From positions 17,493-81,492 of the forward strand of contig CABSDC010000002.1 in the NCBI GenBank assembly GCA_902476295.1: 64,000 bases of DNA. Reading direction: 5' to 3'. The translations under genes and the position numbers were made by a program. Numbering within the stretch: position 1 is the first letter of the stretch; each line of letters begins with the position of its first letter. The notes below the pieces were generated by a model that did not search any database, had not been told where the DNA came from, and saw only the letters and a list, made by a program, of their open reading frames with translations. The stretch comes from SFTJ01 sp905210415 (GTDB lineage Bacteria > Bacteroidota > Bacteroidia > Bacteroidales > Muribaculaceae). Below, piece by piece: positions 1 to 8,763 of the stretch.

Positions 1-279
1 GGCGGAAGATATATCGTCGCTCTGATTGCAACAGACGACGGCTATGATATTCTGTATATAGATGGTGCGCAAGTGCTTTCTGATAAATGGCAAACAGGAT
101 ACCTCAAAGGCCAACTAAAAAAAACAGTCTTTCAAGATCACTATGATTTAATTTGGTACGATTCAAGTTTCAAACCATTTAAAGTGGAGTCTTCTGCCGT
201 GATTGAAAATGGATCTGTAATGACACTATATTTTCCATTACAAAAAAGCCAAATCAGATTTTACAAAACAAAAAAATAG
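1..279 (+). CDS. C-terminal end of an unidentified protein (partial)
   Basis: The frame is open from the first base of the window and stops at 277-279, so this is the last 92 residues of a gene that begins outside. The fragment is basic near its end and mixes short charged and aromatic stretches (for example YDLIWYDSSF and MTLYFPLQKS). I do not recognise a family, and no catalytic motif, membrane segment or lipobox is visible. It converges on proS (stop at 333), and the proS terminator hairpin overlaps its stop codon. A GTG at 73 and later codons could be read as starts, but in-frame coding sequence continues upstream of them, so I treat all of it as the tail of one gene. Confidence 0.6.
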   Translation, partial: GGRYIVALIATDDGYDILYIDGAQVLSDKWQTGYLKGQLKKTVFQDHYDLIWYDSSFKPFKVESSAVIENGSVMTLYFPLQKSQIRFYKTKK

Positions 280-306
280 TCGCAGCATGCTTTTACACAC
301 TGCGAC
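267..306 (-). terminator. Intrinsic terminator of proS
   Basis: Perfect 7-bp stem GTCGCAG/CTGCGAC (279-285 with 300-306). Read on the minus strand it is followed by a T-rich run (A-rich 267-277 on +). It lies just past the proS stop and overlaps the last bases of the convergent partial gene, so the stem could also serve the + transcript, although the + side lacks a U-tract. Confidence 0.7.
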
Positions 307-332
307 ATGTTGTGTCTATTGAATAAACTATA

Positions 333-1814
333 TTAATAGTTTCTTGCAAATACTACGCGTTGAGCCGAAGGCTTGCCTGTCACCATGCACTTGCCAGGAG
401 TCTTATCGCCGTCCAAAGGAATGCAACGGATGGTTGCTTTAGTTTCTTCCTTAATCTTCTCTTCGGTTTCTGGAGTTCCATCCCAATGAGCCAAAATGAA
501 GCCACCCTTTTCGATTTGCTCCTTAAATTCATCGTAAGTATCTACTGTATAAGTGAGATCTTCGCGATGCTTCAATGCCTTTTGGAAAATATTGTTTTGA
601 ATATCTTCAAGAAGATTCTTCACATATTCTTCAATGCCATCAATTGCTACAGTTGATTTCTCAAGAGTGTCACGGCGCATAACTTCGATTGTGCCATTAG
701 CCAAATCGCGAGCACCAAGAACGAGACGGACAGGTACACCCTTTAGTTCATAGTCTGCGAATTTAAAGCCAGGACGTTTGTTATCGGCATTGTCATACTT
801 AACGCTAATGCCCATCTTCTTGAGGTTTTCTACGATTGGGTTAATGCGATTGTTGATTTCTTCCAACTGCTCGTTGCCCTTATATATAGGCACAATTACC
901 ACCTGAATTGGTGACAAGTGTGGAGGAAGAACCAAACCGTTGTCATCGCTATGTGTCATAATCAAAGCACCCATCAAACGAGTAGATACACCCCATGAAG
1001 TAGCCCAAACGTATTCAAGTTCATTATCCTTGTTCACAAACTTAACATCAAAAGCCTTAGCGAAGTTTTGACCAAGGAAGTGTGATGTGCCAGATTGCAA
1101 AGCCTTGCCATCTTGCATCATAGCCTCGATAGTGTAAGTTTCAAGAGCTCCGGCAAAACGTTCGTTTGCTGATTTTACGCCCTTAACAACAGGAACGGCC
1201 ATATATTTCTCTGCAAATTCGGCGTAAACATTAAGCATCTTCACTGCTTCTGCTTCAGCCTCTTCACGAGTGGCATGAGCAGTGTGGCCTTCTTGCCACA
1301 AGAATTCTGCTGTGCGGAGGAACATGCGAGTACGCATTTCCCAACGCATCACGTTTGCCCATTGATTGCAAAGAATTGGAAGATCGCGGTATGAGCTAAT
1401 CCAATTGCGATATGTGTTCCAAATGATAGTTTCTGAAGTTGGACGAATAATCAATTCTTCTTCAAGTTTAGCAGAAGGGTCCACAACAACGCCTTTTCCA
1501 TCAGGGTCGTTCATCAATCTGTGGTGTGTAACTACTGCACATTCCTTAGCAAAGCCTTCTACGTGTTCTGCTTCACGACTTAAGAATGATTTTGGAATAA
1601 GCAATGGGAAATAAGCATTGACGTGACCAGTGGCTTTAAACATATCGTCAAGCACACGTTGCATTTTTTCCCATATTGCATATCCGTATGGCTTTATCAC
1701 CATACAGCCACGCACAGCCGATTGTTCGGCCAAATCAGCCTTTACCACAAGGTCGTTATACCATTGTGAATAGTTGTCGGCTCTTTTTGTTAAGTCTTTT
1801 AACTCTTTTGCCAT
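333..1814 (-). CDS. proS: Prolyl-tRNA synthetase, archaeal/eukaryotic-like type
   Basis: Charges tRNA-Pro with proline in the cytoplasm. The 493 residues fit the short ProRS type (archaeal/eukaryotic-like, also used by Bacteroidota), which lacks the editing insertion of the ~570-residue bacterial type. Visible marks are the class II motif 2 region with RPTSE at residues 124-128 followed by NTYRNWI and RWEMRTR, an anticodon-binding domain from about residue 300 (VVIVPIYKG onward), a Cys-containing C-terminal zinc-like domain (RCIPLDG, GKCMVTGKPS), and the characteristic terminal Tyr (ARNY). It starts with ATG at 1814, 33 nt after the OmpA-like gene, and is the last gene of the tsaB-to-proS minus-strand run. 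A terminator follows at 267-306. Identification is secure. Confidence 0.97.
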   Translation of the reverse strand: MAKELKDLTKRADNYSQWYNDLVVKADLAEQSAVRGCMVIKPYGYAIWEKMQRVLDDMFKATGHVNAYFPLLIPKSFLSREAEHVEGFAKECAVVTHHRLMNDPDGKGVVVDPSAKLEEELIIRPTSETIIWNTYRNWISSYRDLPILCNQWANVMRWEMRTRMFLRTAEFLWQEGHTAHATREEAEAEAVKMLNVYAEFAEKYMAVPVVKGVKSANERFAGALETYTIEAMMQDGKALQSGTSHFLGQNFAKAFDVKFVNKDNELEYVWATSWGVSTRLMGALIMTHSDDNGLVLPPHLSPIQVVIVPIYKGNEQLEEINNRINPIVENLKKMGISVKYDNADNKRPGFKFADYELKGVPVRLVLGARDLANGTIEVMRRDTLEKSTVAIDGIEEYVKNLLEDIQNNIFQKALKHREDLTYTVDTYDEFKEQIEKGGFILAHWDGTPETEEKIKEETKATIRCIPLDGDKTPGKCMVTGKPSAQRVVFARNY

Positions 1815-1847
1815 TTTCTGTATTTATTGTTGTTGTATTATTCTCTT

Positions 1848-2480
1848 TTATAGTTTGATATTCTTCTTTTTTGCCGCTTGTATCATCGCTTGCTCTGGTA
1901 CAAGATATATTTCCAAGCGCCGATTGAACTTTCTATTTGCAACCGAGTTGTTTTCCACCAATGGCTCTGTTGAACCTAGGGCATAAGGCACTACATACTC
2001 AGTGCTTGCGTTTGCATCAATCCAGTCATACACAGCATTTACTCTTGAGCGAGTTAGATTAAGTGTATATCTATCAGAGCCAGTGTTGTCGTGATGCATC
2101 ACAAGAAGCATTTTATACATTCCTGGAGTCTCAATGTATTTCAAAAATGGTTTTAATGTCTGCTTACCGATGTCGCTAAGAACAGTATCATTCGGTTGGA
2201 ACAATTGACTTGCTGGTAAAGTTATAATGATAACTTCTCCATCACGTGTCATTTCCACGTGTTGCTTGTTCTTTTGCAATGCTATTGCCTGGCTATATTG
2301 AAACTTTGCAATTTCTTCAGATTGTTTCTCTAATTCTGGCATAGCAATATTGTCGTCGATTGACAAATCATATATGTCTACCGCTTGCTTCTTCGTTTTT
2401 TGCTTTGCGTCGATCGACAACGGAAACGCCGCTGTGACCGACAAACAAAGTACCATAATTAGGCAATTTAGATGTTTCAT
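1848..2480 (-). CDS. OmpA-like C-terminal domain protein, secreted
   Basis: A 210-residue protein with an N-terminal signal peptide (hydrophobic CLIMVLCLSVTAAFPLS, likely cleavage near residue 25) and, from about residue 100, an OmpA/MotB-type peptidoglycan-binding domain. The best marks are the helix LTRSRVNAVYDWI and the closing NRRLEIYLV, where the family has an NRRVEI-like strand. There is no beta-barrel, so it is probably a periplasmic or surface-anchored cell-wall-binding protein. No lipobox Cys is visible. It sits 14 nt downstream of the acidic 102-residue gene and 33 nt upstream of proS, consistent with one operon. The exact role is unknown. Confidence 0.8.
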   Translation of the reverse strand: MKHLNCLIMVLCLSVTAAFPLSIDAKQKTKKQAVDIYDLSIDDNIAMPELEKQSEEIAKFQYSQAIALQKNKQHVEMTRDGEVIIITLPASQLFQPNDTVLSDIGKQTLKPFLKYIETPGMYKMLLVMHHDNTGSDRYTLNLTRSRVNAVYDWIDANASTEYVVPYALGSTEPLVENNSVANRKFNRRLEIYLVPEQAMIQAAKKKNIKL

Positions 2481-2494
2481 TTGTTTCTAAAATA

Positions 2495-2803
2495 TTAAAA
2501 ATCTAATGTCTCTTCATATTCCATTTCTGCCAATATAATGTCTCGAACATCTTCACGTGGTATTTTATTGTCAGGGTCTTTTGAAATAGCCTTTGAGACA
2601 TGGTTTACTACATCATCAATGTTTTCATCCAAATCTTCATCAGATTCAAAGCTGTCATTTTCTTCGTAGTAGTCATACATAGCATCTAATAGCAACAACA
2701 AGTCGTCGCTATCACATTGTGCCTTTCCTTTTTTTGAGAGATAATTATTGATGTATTTTATTGCATCATTCTCATCAAATTCTTTAATATCTTCGTTTGC
2801 CAT
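2495..2803 (-). CDS. Small acidic hypothetical protein
   Basis: Encodes 102 residues, extremely rich in Asp and Glu (for example YYEENDSFESDEDLDENIDD) with a Leu run (DDLLLLLDAMYDYY). No signal peptide or membrane segment is present. I do not recognise a named domain. It is coding by context: tight spacing on both sides (19 nt after rimM, 14 nt before the OmpA-like gene), an ATG start, and composition like an ordinary cytosolic helical protein. The acidic character would suit a protein-binding or ribosome-associated role next to rimM, but that is inference only. Confidence 0.7.
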   Translation of the reverse strand: MANEDIKEFDENDAIKYINNYLSKKGKAQCDSDDLLLLLDAMYDYYEENDSFESDEDLDENIDDVVNHVSKAISKDPDNKIPREDVRDIILAEMEYEETLDF

Positions 2804-2822
2804 TGCGTATATTTTTAATCTG

Positions 2823-3353
2823 TTAAATATCTAATAAACCTGTTGGTAGATCAAATGTAATTGTTTTTGCGTCTTCGTTAATATCGTCAATGAAATCGTC
2901 AACCGCAGGAATTGAAATTTCTTTCCCATCATGGTCTATCACAAATAGCACGTTGTCTGTGCTGTCGTCGACATAGACAATCTCTCCGAGATCGATGCCA
3001 GACGAAGTTTTTGCGTCAAATCCGATAAAATAGTCCACCGGCATTTCATCGCAGTCTTCCTCGTCAGATATTTCAGAATACTCGCGTTTCAACACAAATA
3101 TCGGTTTGTTCACCAATGCTTTCACTTGTTCATCGCTTTCATATCCATCAATCATCAGCAGAACCGTGTCGGCTGTCTTCTTTCGTATTCCACCAACGAA
3201 AAACGGGACAAATATACCATCAATATCTGAAACCACACAAGAAAACCTTGTAAAATCGTCAGCATCACAATCAAGAGATGCCGAAATCTCGCCTTTTACG
3301 CCGTGAGCTTTGTTGAATTGCCCGATTTCTATAAGTTCTTCGCGAGTAATCAT
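2823..3353 (-). CDS. rimM: Ribosome maturation factor RimM
   Basis: Assists maturation of the 30S subunit head by binding the 16S rRNA 3' domain region and uS19. The order fits RimM: an N-terminal beta-barrel opening with IGQFNKAHGVKGEIS (the family's 'G.hG.kGe' signature) and a C-terminal PRC-barrel-like half with DYFIGFDA and the SIPAVDDFI segment, which matches the family's IPAV..FI stretch. About 176 residues is normal. An in-frame TTG lies at 3359, but the ATG at 3353 gives the expected N-terminus. The gene abuts DUF4290, whose stop is at 3360-3362, and is followed 19 nt later by the acidic hypothetical gene. Confidence 0.93.
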   Translation of the reverse strand: MITREELIEIGQFNKAHGVKGEISASLDCDADDFTRFSCVVSDIDGIFVPFFVGGIRKKTADTVLLMIDGYESDEQVKALVNKPIFVLKREYSEISDEEDCDEMPVDYFIGFDAKTSSGIDLGEIVYVDDSTDNVLFVIDHDGKEISIPAVDDFIDDINEDAKTITFDLPTGLLDI

Positions 3354-3359
3354 CAGCAA

Positions 3360-3992
3360 TTATTTTTTCTTTTTTGAATTTTTCTTTCCATTATTTGCCA
3401 CAGGTGCTTCTTTAAACTCATGCAACACATAGTGTTCGGAATCAAGATTGATTTTTCCGTCAGAGATTTCACGCAAGTCATTAAAAACGCGTTGATCATC
3501 CACACTGTCTTTGCTTATTGACAGCAACACCATCTTCATATGATTAGCGATAAGCAAAATCAAGGTTTCTTTTTCTTCTCCCTCCGGATAAGTACAAGCC
3601 TTCTTCACCATATCCACAATTATTTTACCATAGTGGCGATGTCTAAGGTTTTCCGTTTGATACGGTATGGCGGCAGGCTTAACAGCAAGTTTTTCTTGAT
3701 TGATGATTTCGTATGGATAATCAATATCAAGTTTAAAGTCCGACATTATAGCCAAGTGGTCCCAAAGTATGTGTTTGGAATCAGCCTCATCGCGCAATTG
3801 TGGCACGATATTACCCATCACTTGAACAATAGAGTATGCACATCTTGTGCGTTCTTTCCTATCTTCTATTGTTAAGCAATGATTCACCATCTGTTGTATG
3901 TTTCTTCCGTATTCTGGCAATGCCAACTGCGAACGGTCGGAGTTGTATTCCACCATTCGAGTATCGCCAAATATCATATTATCGTTTTGCAT
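3360..3992 (-). CDS. DUF4290 family protein
   Basis: A 210-residue protein recognised as the Bacteroidota-restricted DUF4290 family, from LPEYGRNIQQMVNHCL near residue 25 and the conserved RTRCAYSIVQVMGN and DHLAIMSDF segments. It is a soluble helical protein with a Lys-rich tail (GKKNSKKKK). The biochemical function is unknown. In other Bacteroidota I recall this family next to murA and rimM; here rimM follows directly and murA is absent from the position. Start ATG at 3992, 23 nt after tsaB. Confidence 0.9.
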   Translation of the reverse strand: MQNDNMIFGDTRMVEYNSDRSQLALPEYGRNIQQMVNHCLTIEDRKERTRCAYSIVQVMGNIVPQLRDEADSKHILWDHLAIMSDFKLDIDYPYEIINQEKLAVKPAAIPYQTENLRHRHYGKIIVDMVKKACTYPEGEEKETLILLIANHMKMVLLSISKDSVDDQRVFNDLREISDGKINLDSEHYVLHEFKEAPVANNGKKNSKKKK

Positions 3993-4015
3993 AATTTACT
4001 CTGTTCAATGTTTTA

Positions 4016-4705
4016 TTAGATAACCTTGTGCTTTGGTGTAGTGGCTTGGAACTCCTTTAGATACAATGGCGTAGAGTATGCCACATCAATAAATTCACCC
4101 CTGCGGAATGCCAGCTCCGACAATGCCACCATATTCACAGCCTCAGGTTTTGAATTTGCGAGGTAATGAGCATTTTTGATAGGTGATATTTCTTTCCATT
4201 TGCTCACACCATTGCCCACAAACAAAAGATTGCGATCGCCAAACTCCTTAAATGAGTTTTCATCAAGAATCATCGCCTTTGGCGCCATCACTTCTTCAAG
4301 AGCGTTGTTATACACGGCTGTGTACACTTCCATACGTCGAGCGTCAATCATTGGCACATAGAGGGTGTCATCTTCATTGTATCTACTGAACAATGCGGTC
4401 ACCGACAATAATTTCAGTGTATTCACGCCAATAAGTGGCACATTATATCCAAAGCATAAACCTTTTGCCTCAGACAAACCGATGCGTAGTCCTGTGTATG
4501 AACCAGGGCCAATACTCACTGCTACTGCATCGAGTTTGATTTCTCTCGATGTAATATATTTCACAATGTCGTCTAAAAACACGTTTAATACGGTAGCATG
4601 GTTTTTGCCATCGTAATCTTCATGATGCTCCAAAACCATTCCATCGCTCGAAAGAGCAACGGAACACACATCTGTAGAGGTCTCTATATTTAGTATATTT
4701 GCCAT
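4016..4705 (-). CDS. tsaB: tRNA threonylcarbamoyladenosine biosynthesis protein TsaB
   Basis: TsaB is the non-catalytic ASKHA-fold partner of TsaD in making t6A37 on ANN-decoding tRNAs. The N-terminus ILNIETSTDVCSVAL is the phosphate-1-like motif, and GPGSYTGLR at about residues 66-74 is the family signature. The 229-residue length is typical. It is the first gene of a minus-strand operon running through proS. A TAAATTTG -7 box lies 19-26 nt upstream of its ATG, divergent from yicC. Confidence 0.95.
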   Translation of the reverse strand: MANILNIETSTDVCSVALSSDGMVLEHHEDYDGKNHATVLNVFLDDIVKYITSREIKLDAVAVSIGPGSYTGLRIGLSEAKGLCFGYNVPLIGVNTLKLLSVTALFSRYNEDDTLYVPMIDARRMEVYTAVYNNALEEVMAPKAMILDENSFKEFGDRNLLFVGNGVSKWKEISPIKNAHYLANSKPEAVNMVALSELAFRRGEFIDVAYSTPLYLKEFQATTPKHKVI

Positions 4706-4723
4706 ATTTCAAAAATATCTTTG

Positions 4724-4731
4724 CAAATTTA
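4724..4731 (-). promoter_or_regulatory. -7 box of the tsaB operon promoter
   Basis: CAAATTTA on +, that is TAAATTTG on the minus strand, matches the Bacteroidota TAnnTTTG consensus and lies 19 nt before the tsaB ATG. No good -33 TTTG is seen at the expected distance. Confidence 0.5.
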
Positions 4732-4774
4732 CGATTTTTCTTGCTTTTATTATAATTGATTGGAATTATCGCAT

Positions 4775-4782
4775 TAAATTTG
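4775..4782 (+). promoter_or_regulatory. -7 box of the yicC operon promoter
   Basis: TAAATTTG at 4775-4782 fits the TAnnTTTG consensus, 16 nt before the yicC ATG. A second candidate TATCTTTG lies at 4716-4723. The region between 4705 and 4799 therefore holds divergent promoters for tsaB and yicC. Confidence 0.45.
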
Positions 4783-4798
4783 TAGAAAATTCTTGCAA

Positions 4799-5677
4799 AT
4801 GATACTATCAATGACAGGTTTCGGCAAGGCAGTAGCCGTTTTTGAGAACAAAAAAATTACTGCAGAAATAAAATCACTTAATAGCAAACAACTTGATTTG
4901 TCAATTCGTTTACCTCAAGCATATCGAGCAAGCGAATTAGATTTTCGTAATATTATAGCAAAATCGCTCGAGAGAGGAAAAATTGATTTATTTATCTATT
5001 GCGAAGAAATCGATTCCTCGAACGATCACAGCATCAACATTCCTGTGGTGAAGAAATATAAACAACAAATTGAAATTATGGCCGAAGAATTGGGTATTCC
5101 ACAACCTGAAGATTGGTATTCTACCCTACTCAGATTGCCAGATTCAATTAAAACCGATTCTTTGTCAACAGAGACATCGGAAGAAGAAATCAAAGTTGTA
5201 ACCAATGTGCTCATCGAAGCGATAAATGCACTTGTGGATTTCCGCAAACAAGAAGGCGAACGTTTGGAAACTTTCTTTAAAGAAAAAATTCAGGCAATTC
5301 AAGATTTGCTCAATCAAGTGGATCAATACGAAACTGAGCGCGTGAACAAGATTAAAGGACGTATTGAAGATGCTCTTTTGAAATTGCAGTCAGTGGAATA
5401 CGACCGTAATCGTTTTGAGCAAGAAATGATTTTCTATATTGAAAAGCTCGACATTACAGAAGAAAAAATCCGACTCCAAAACCACTTGGATTATTTCCTC
5501 AGCACCCTTGAAAATGGTCACGGACAAGGAAAGAAACTTGGTTTTATCAGCCAAGAAATGGGCCGCGAAATAAACACTACAGGATCAAAAGCCAATCAAG
5601 CTGATCTTCAAAAAATTGTGGTGATGATGAAAGACCACCTTGAACAAATCAAGGAGCAAGTATTAAATGTGATGTAA
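4799..5677 (+). CDS. YicC family endoribonuclease-like protein
   Basis: The 292-residue protein begins MILSMTGFGKAV, the standard YicC N-terminus, and ends with the DUF1732 region marked by QEMGREINTTGSKANQAD. YicC-family proteins have been described as endoribonucleases affecting stationary-phase survival; substrate specificity here is not visible. The in-frame TTG at 4793 is rejected because the ATG at 4799 restores the family's conserved start. It heads a tight + operon: gmk begins 2 nt after its stop, the common yicC-gmk order of many bacteria. Confidence 0.92.
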   Translation: MILSMTGFGKAVAVFENKKITAEIKSLNSKQLDLSIRLPQAYRASELDFRNIIAKSLERGKIDLFIYCEEIDSSNDHSINIPVVKKYKQQIEIMAEELGIPQPEDWYSTLLRLPDSIKTDSLSTETSEEEIKVVTNVLIEAINALVDFRKQEGERLETFFKEKIQAIQDLLNQVDQYETERVNKIKGRIEDALLKLQSVEYDRNRFEQEMIFYIEKLDITEEKIRLQNHLDYFLSTLENGHGQGKKLGFISQEMGREINTTGSKANQADLQKIVVMMKDHLEQIKEQVLNVM

Positions 5678-5679
5678 GA

Positions 5680-6249
5680 ATGAAAAAAGGAAAGCTTATA
5701 ATTATTTCTGCGCCATCTGGCTCTGGAAAATCAACCATTATAGGACGTATCATTAATGACCCTGATTTAAAACTGGAATTTTCTATTTCTGCAACCACTC
5801 GTGCTCCACGCGAAGGAGAAATAGATGGTGTTCATTATCACTTCCTTACAGTGGAGCAATTTAAAGAAGCCATCAAGAATGATGCACTCGTTGAGTATGA
5901 AGAAGTCTATCCAGGTAGATTTTATGGCACTTTAAAAAGAGAGATTGAACGCATTCAAAACAATGGAAAAAATGTAATTTTAGACATTGATGTGAAAGGC
6001 GGCATAAACGTTAAGCGCCTATACGGCGACAATGCACTGTCGGTGTTTATTCAGCCACCGAGCATTGAAGCTTTGCGTCAACGTTTGATTTCTCGTGCTA
6101 CTGATCCAATTGAAGCCATCAATCAACGTGTTGGTAAAGCAGAATATGAATTGTCGTTTAAAGACCAATTTGACACGGTAGTCGTTAATGACAATCTTGA
6201 CAAGGCTGTGGAGCAAACAAGACAATTGCTCTATGACTTTGTGAAATAA
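5680..6249 (+). CDS. gmk: Guanylate kinase
   Basis: Phosphorylates GMP to GDP with ATP in the cytoplasm. The P-loop SAPSGSGKST lies at about residues 10-19, followed by the GMP-binding region with SATTRAPREGEIDGVHYHF. The middle segment VILDIDVKGG is the family's Walker-B-like strand, and SRATD is the lid arginine motif. The length of 189 is standard. It is sandwiched between yicC (2 nt) and nadD (34 nt), so co-transcription is likely. Confidence 0.97.
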   Translation: MKKGKLIIISAPSGSGKSTIIGRIINDPDLKLEFSISATTRAPREGEIDGVHYHFLTVEQFKEAIKNDALVEYEEVYPGRFYGTLKREIERIQNNGKNVILDIDVKGGINVKRLYGDNALSVFIQPPSIEALRQRLISRATDPIEAINQRVGKAEYELSFKDQFDTVVVNDNLDKAVEQTRQLLYDFVK

Positions 6250-6283
6250 TTATATTATTCATTTATCAAATAGAATAACTACC

Positions 6284-6862
6284 ATGAAAATAGGCATTTT
6301 CGGAGGTACTTTCAACCCCATACATATTGGGCATGCAATTATAGCTAATTATATTGCACAAAACTCCGATTTAGATGCTGTATGGTTTATGGTGGCTCCA
6401 CAAAACCCACTAAAGCAACACATTGTAAATGAAGCATCTGACTCCGACCGTGTGAAAATGGTAGAGCTTGTAACCAACAAACTTGACAATGTATATACTT
6501 CGGATTTTGAGTTTTCGTTGCCAAGGCCCTCATATACATACAATACTTTGTGTGAACTGTCGCGACAACATCCCAATGATGAGTTTTATCTCATAATCGG
6601 AGGTGATAATTGGGCAAACTTCTCCAAATGGAAAAATTTCGAAGACATTATTCGCAACTATCAGATTTTGGTGTATCCACGTTTTGGCTATGATACAGAT
6701 ATACCCGGCGAATATAGTGGCAATGTTTCAATTGTTGACGCTCCAATAATTGAGCTGTCGTCAACACAAATTCGCACTTCTTTGCGCCAGAACCAGAATA
6801 TCCGTTTCTATCTGCCGGATGAAGTGTATGATTATATTTTAAAGAATAAACTTTATAAGTAA
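6284..6862 (+). CDS. nadD: Nicotinate-nucleotide adenylyltransferase
   Basis: Converts nicotinate mononucleotide plus ATP to deamido-NAD in NAD biosynthesis. The nucleotidyltransferase signature GGTFNPIHIGHA sits at about residues 7-18 (HxGH). Near the C-terminus SSTQIR is the second conserved motif (ISSTxIR), and IIGGDNWANFSKW matches the family's substrate-binding stretch. The length of 192 is normal. Its TAA stop shares a base with the ATG of the following DUF5063 gene, implying translational coupling. Confidence 0.96.
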   Translation: MKIGIFGGTFNPIHIGHAIIANYIAQNSDLDAVWFMVAPQNPLKQHIVNEASDSDRVKMVELVTNKLDNVYTSDFEFSLPRPSYTYNTLCELSRQHPNDEFYLIIGGDNWANFSKWKNFEDIIRNYQILVYPRFGYDTDIPGEYSGNVSIVDAPIIELSSTQIRTSLRQNQNIRFYLPDEVYDYILKNKLYK

Positions 6863-7365
6863 TGGAAAACAATCAATTATCCCCAAATACACTTGCTTTC
6901 ATTGCTCTTGCAAACGAGTATTGCAGCGCTATTGAGCAAGCCATTGAATGTGAAAAAGAAGAATTTGTGGCAAAAATGTTAAAACTTTTGCCACGAATTT
7001 ATATCTCTGCATCAGATATCAACATCAAAGAATCGGAGGAGGATTATTGCGTAGAGCCTTATCTTGACGAAGAAGTATATGATCGTATCAGAGGTGGCAT
7101 TGCTGCAGTGATGGCTGAAGATGACGTGTTCTTGGAAACTTTTGAGGAAGATATGAAATACTCTGAAACGCCAATTTCCGCGACGATTTCAGAAGATTTA
7201 GCCGATATTTATCAAGAAATGTATAATTTTGTGGCATCGGTGCGCGATGTAAGCAGCGAGTCGATAAAATCTATTGTTATAACTTGCAAAGAAGATTTTG
7301 CTTCGTTTTGGGGGCAAACACTATGTAATGTATTGCGCGCATTGCATTCTTCGTTCTATAAGTAA
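6862..7365 (+). CDS. DUF5063 family protein
   Basis: The 167-residue soluble protein resembles DUF5063, known mainly from Bacteroidota: an N-terminal helix FIALANEYCSAIEQAIE, then EEFVAKMLKLLPRIYISAS and a conserved acidic stretch EPYLDEEVYDRIR. Function is unknown. It overlaps nadD by one base (TAATG) and is the last gene of the yicC-gmk-nadD run; the M18 aminopeptidase starts 29 nt later. No export signal or catalytic motif is seen. Confidence 0.85.
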   Translation: MENNQLSPNTLAFIALANEYCSAIEQAIECEKEEFVAKMLKLLPRIYISASDINIKESEEDYCVEPYLDEEVYDRIRGGIAAVMAEDDVFLETFEEDMKYSETPISATISEDLADIYQEMYNFVASVRDVSSESIKSIVITCKEDFASFWGQTLCNVLRALHSSFYK

Positions 7366-7394
7366 AATAAATAATAATAAATACCATATATATC

Positions 7395-8687
7395 ATGAAT
7401 AAATATATTGATTCCTTGCTCCGTTTTATGGATTCAAGCGTTTGTAATTTCTTGGCAATTGACACGATCAAGAAAGAACTTATTGCGAATGGGTTCTCGG
7501 AGAAAAGCCTTAGCAAAGCCATTCATTGTAAAAAAGGTAACAAATTTTTTGTCACAAAAAACGACTCGGCCATATTCGCTGTAAAGGTGGGTTCTCGCCC
7601 AGTGAATGAGACTGGATTTAAGATTATCACAGCACATAGCGACTCTCCATGCTTTAGAATCAAACCAAATCCCGAGATGCTTAGCAATGATGGATTAGTA
7701 CGTCTCAACACAGAAGTGTATGGTGGACCAATTCTTTACACATGGTTTGACCGTCCACTTTCGCTTGCGGGTAGAGTGATCTTGCGTGGCGAATCTGCGC
7801 TTAAACCTGAAACTCGTCTGCTGAAAATTGACAATCCAATTCTAATGATTCCTCACCTTGCAATACATTTCAATCGTGCCGTAAATGAGGGTAATCATTT
7901 ATCAAAGCAAAAAGATATGCTGCCAATATTGGCAAGGATATCTCAAGAGTTATCTGTCAACAATCTGCTGTTGAAGTATATAGCAAAACAACTTAAAGTA
8001 GAGGTTAAAGATATACTTGACTTTGACTTGTTCCTATATAATACTGAAAAGGCTTGTCTAACTGGATTAAATAACGAGTTCGTGATGTCGGGACGTCTTG
8101 ATGACTTAAGTATGGCTCATGCTGCTATTACTGCAATCATAGAGGCAGAAGACGACGATGCAACATGCGTTAGCGCAATATTTGATAATGAGGAAACCGG
8201 CAGTGGCACAAAACAAGGCGCGCATTCACCAGTTTTGTCCAATCTGCTTAGACGTGTTGCGGCATGCCAAGGTGTGGATTTTGAGGAATTCTGCCAAGCA
8301 GTGAATAAATCATTCCTTATCTCTGCCGACAATGCTCATGCCTTTCACCCTAATTATCCCGAGAAATACGACCCGACTAATCACCCTGCATTAGGCGGTG
8401 GTCCAGCAATCAAGATTAATGCTAATTGCAAATATATGACAGATGCTCATTCGGCTGCGGTATTCAAGAGCCTTTGCGATGATGCCGGTTCTCCATGCCA
8501 GTATTTTGTTAATCACTCTGACGTTGCAGGTGGCTCTACCCTGGGCAATATCTTCACTGGACAACTCGATATTGAAGGTGTAGACGTAGGAAATCCGCTA
8601 TTGGCCATGCACTCAGTGTGCGAAACAGGTAGCGTTGATGACCATATCAATATGATCAAGGTGTTTAAACGCTTTTTCTCAAGATAA
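7395..8687 (+). CDS. M18 family aminopeptidase
   Basis: A 430-residue cytosolic metallo-aminopeptidase of family M18 (aspartyl aminopeptidase/ApeB group), which usually forms a dodecameric tetrahedral shell and trims acidic N-terminal residues. Metal-site motifs are visible in order: TAHSDSPCF near residue 78, SGRLDDL near residue 235, DNEETGSG near residue 262, SADNAHAFHPNYPEKYD near residue 313, and HSDVAGGSTLG near residue 375. The length fits. It is 29 nt after the DUF5063 gene and may be transcribed with it. A separate promoter separates it from the mutase downstream. Confidence 0.93.
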   Translation: MNKYIDSLLRFMDSSVCNFLAIDTIKKELIANGFSEKSLSKAIHCKKGNKFFVTKNDSAIFAVKVGSRPVNETGFKIITAHSDSPCFRIKPNPEMLSNDGLVRLNTEVYGGPILYTWFDRPLSLAGRVILRGESALKPETRLLKIDNPILMIPHLAIHFNRAVNEGNHLSKQKDMLPILARISQELSVNNLLLKYIAKQLKVEVKDILDFDLFLYNTEKACLTGLNNEFVMSGRLDDLSMAHAAITAIIEAEDDDATCVSAIFDNEETGSGTKQGAHSPVLSNLLRRVAACQGVDFEEFCQAVNKSFLISADNAHAFHPNYPEKYDPTNHPALGGGPAIKINANCKYMTDAHSAAVFKSLCDDAGSPCQYFVNHSDVAGGSTLGNIFTGQLDIEGVDVGNPLLAMHSVCETGSVDDHINMIKVFKRFFSR

Positions 8688-8697
8688 GTTTAACTAT

Positions 8698-8728
8698 TTT
8701 GAGAATCGCATAAAAATTTGTATATTTG
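8698..8728 (+). promoter_or_regulatory. Bacteroidota-type promoter of the phosphosugar mutase
   Basis: TTTG at 8698-8701 (-33) and TATATTTG at 8721-8728 (-7) are separated by 19 nt, the consensus spacing. Transcription would start near 8735, giving a leader of about 30 nt before the ATG at 8764. Confidence 0.75.
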
Positions 8729-8763
8729 TTAATCAAGAATTTATTAATTAAAATCAATATAAG

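Noticed and set aside
4793..4798. TTG start for yicC
   Set aside because: The ATG at 4799 gives the conserved MILSMTGFG start.
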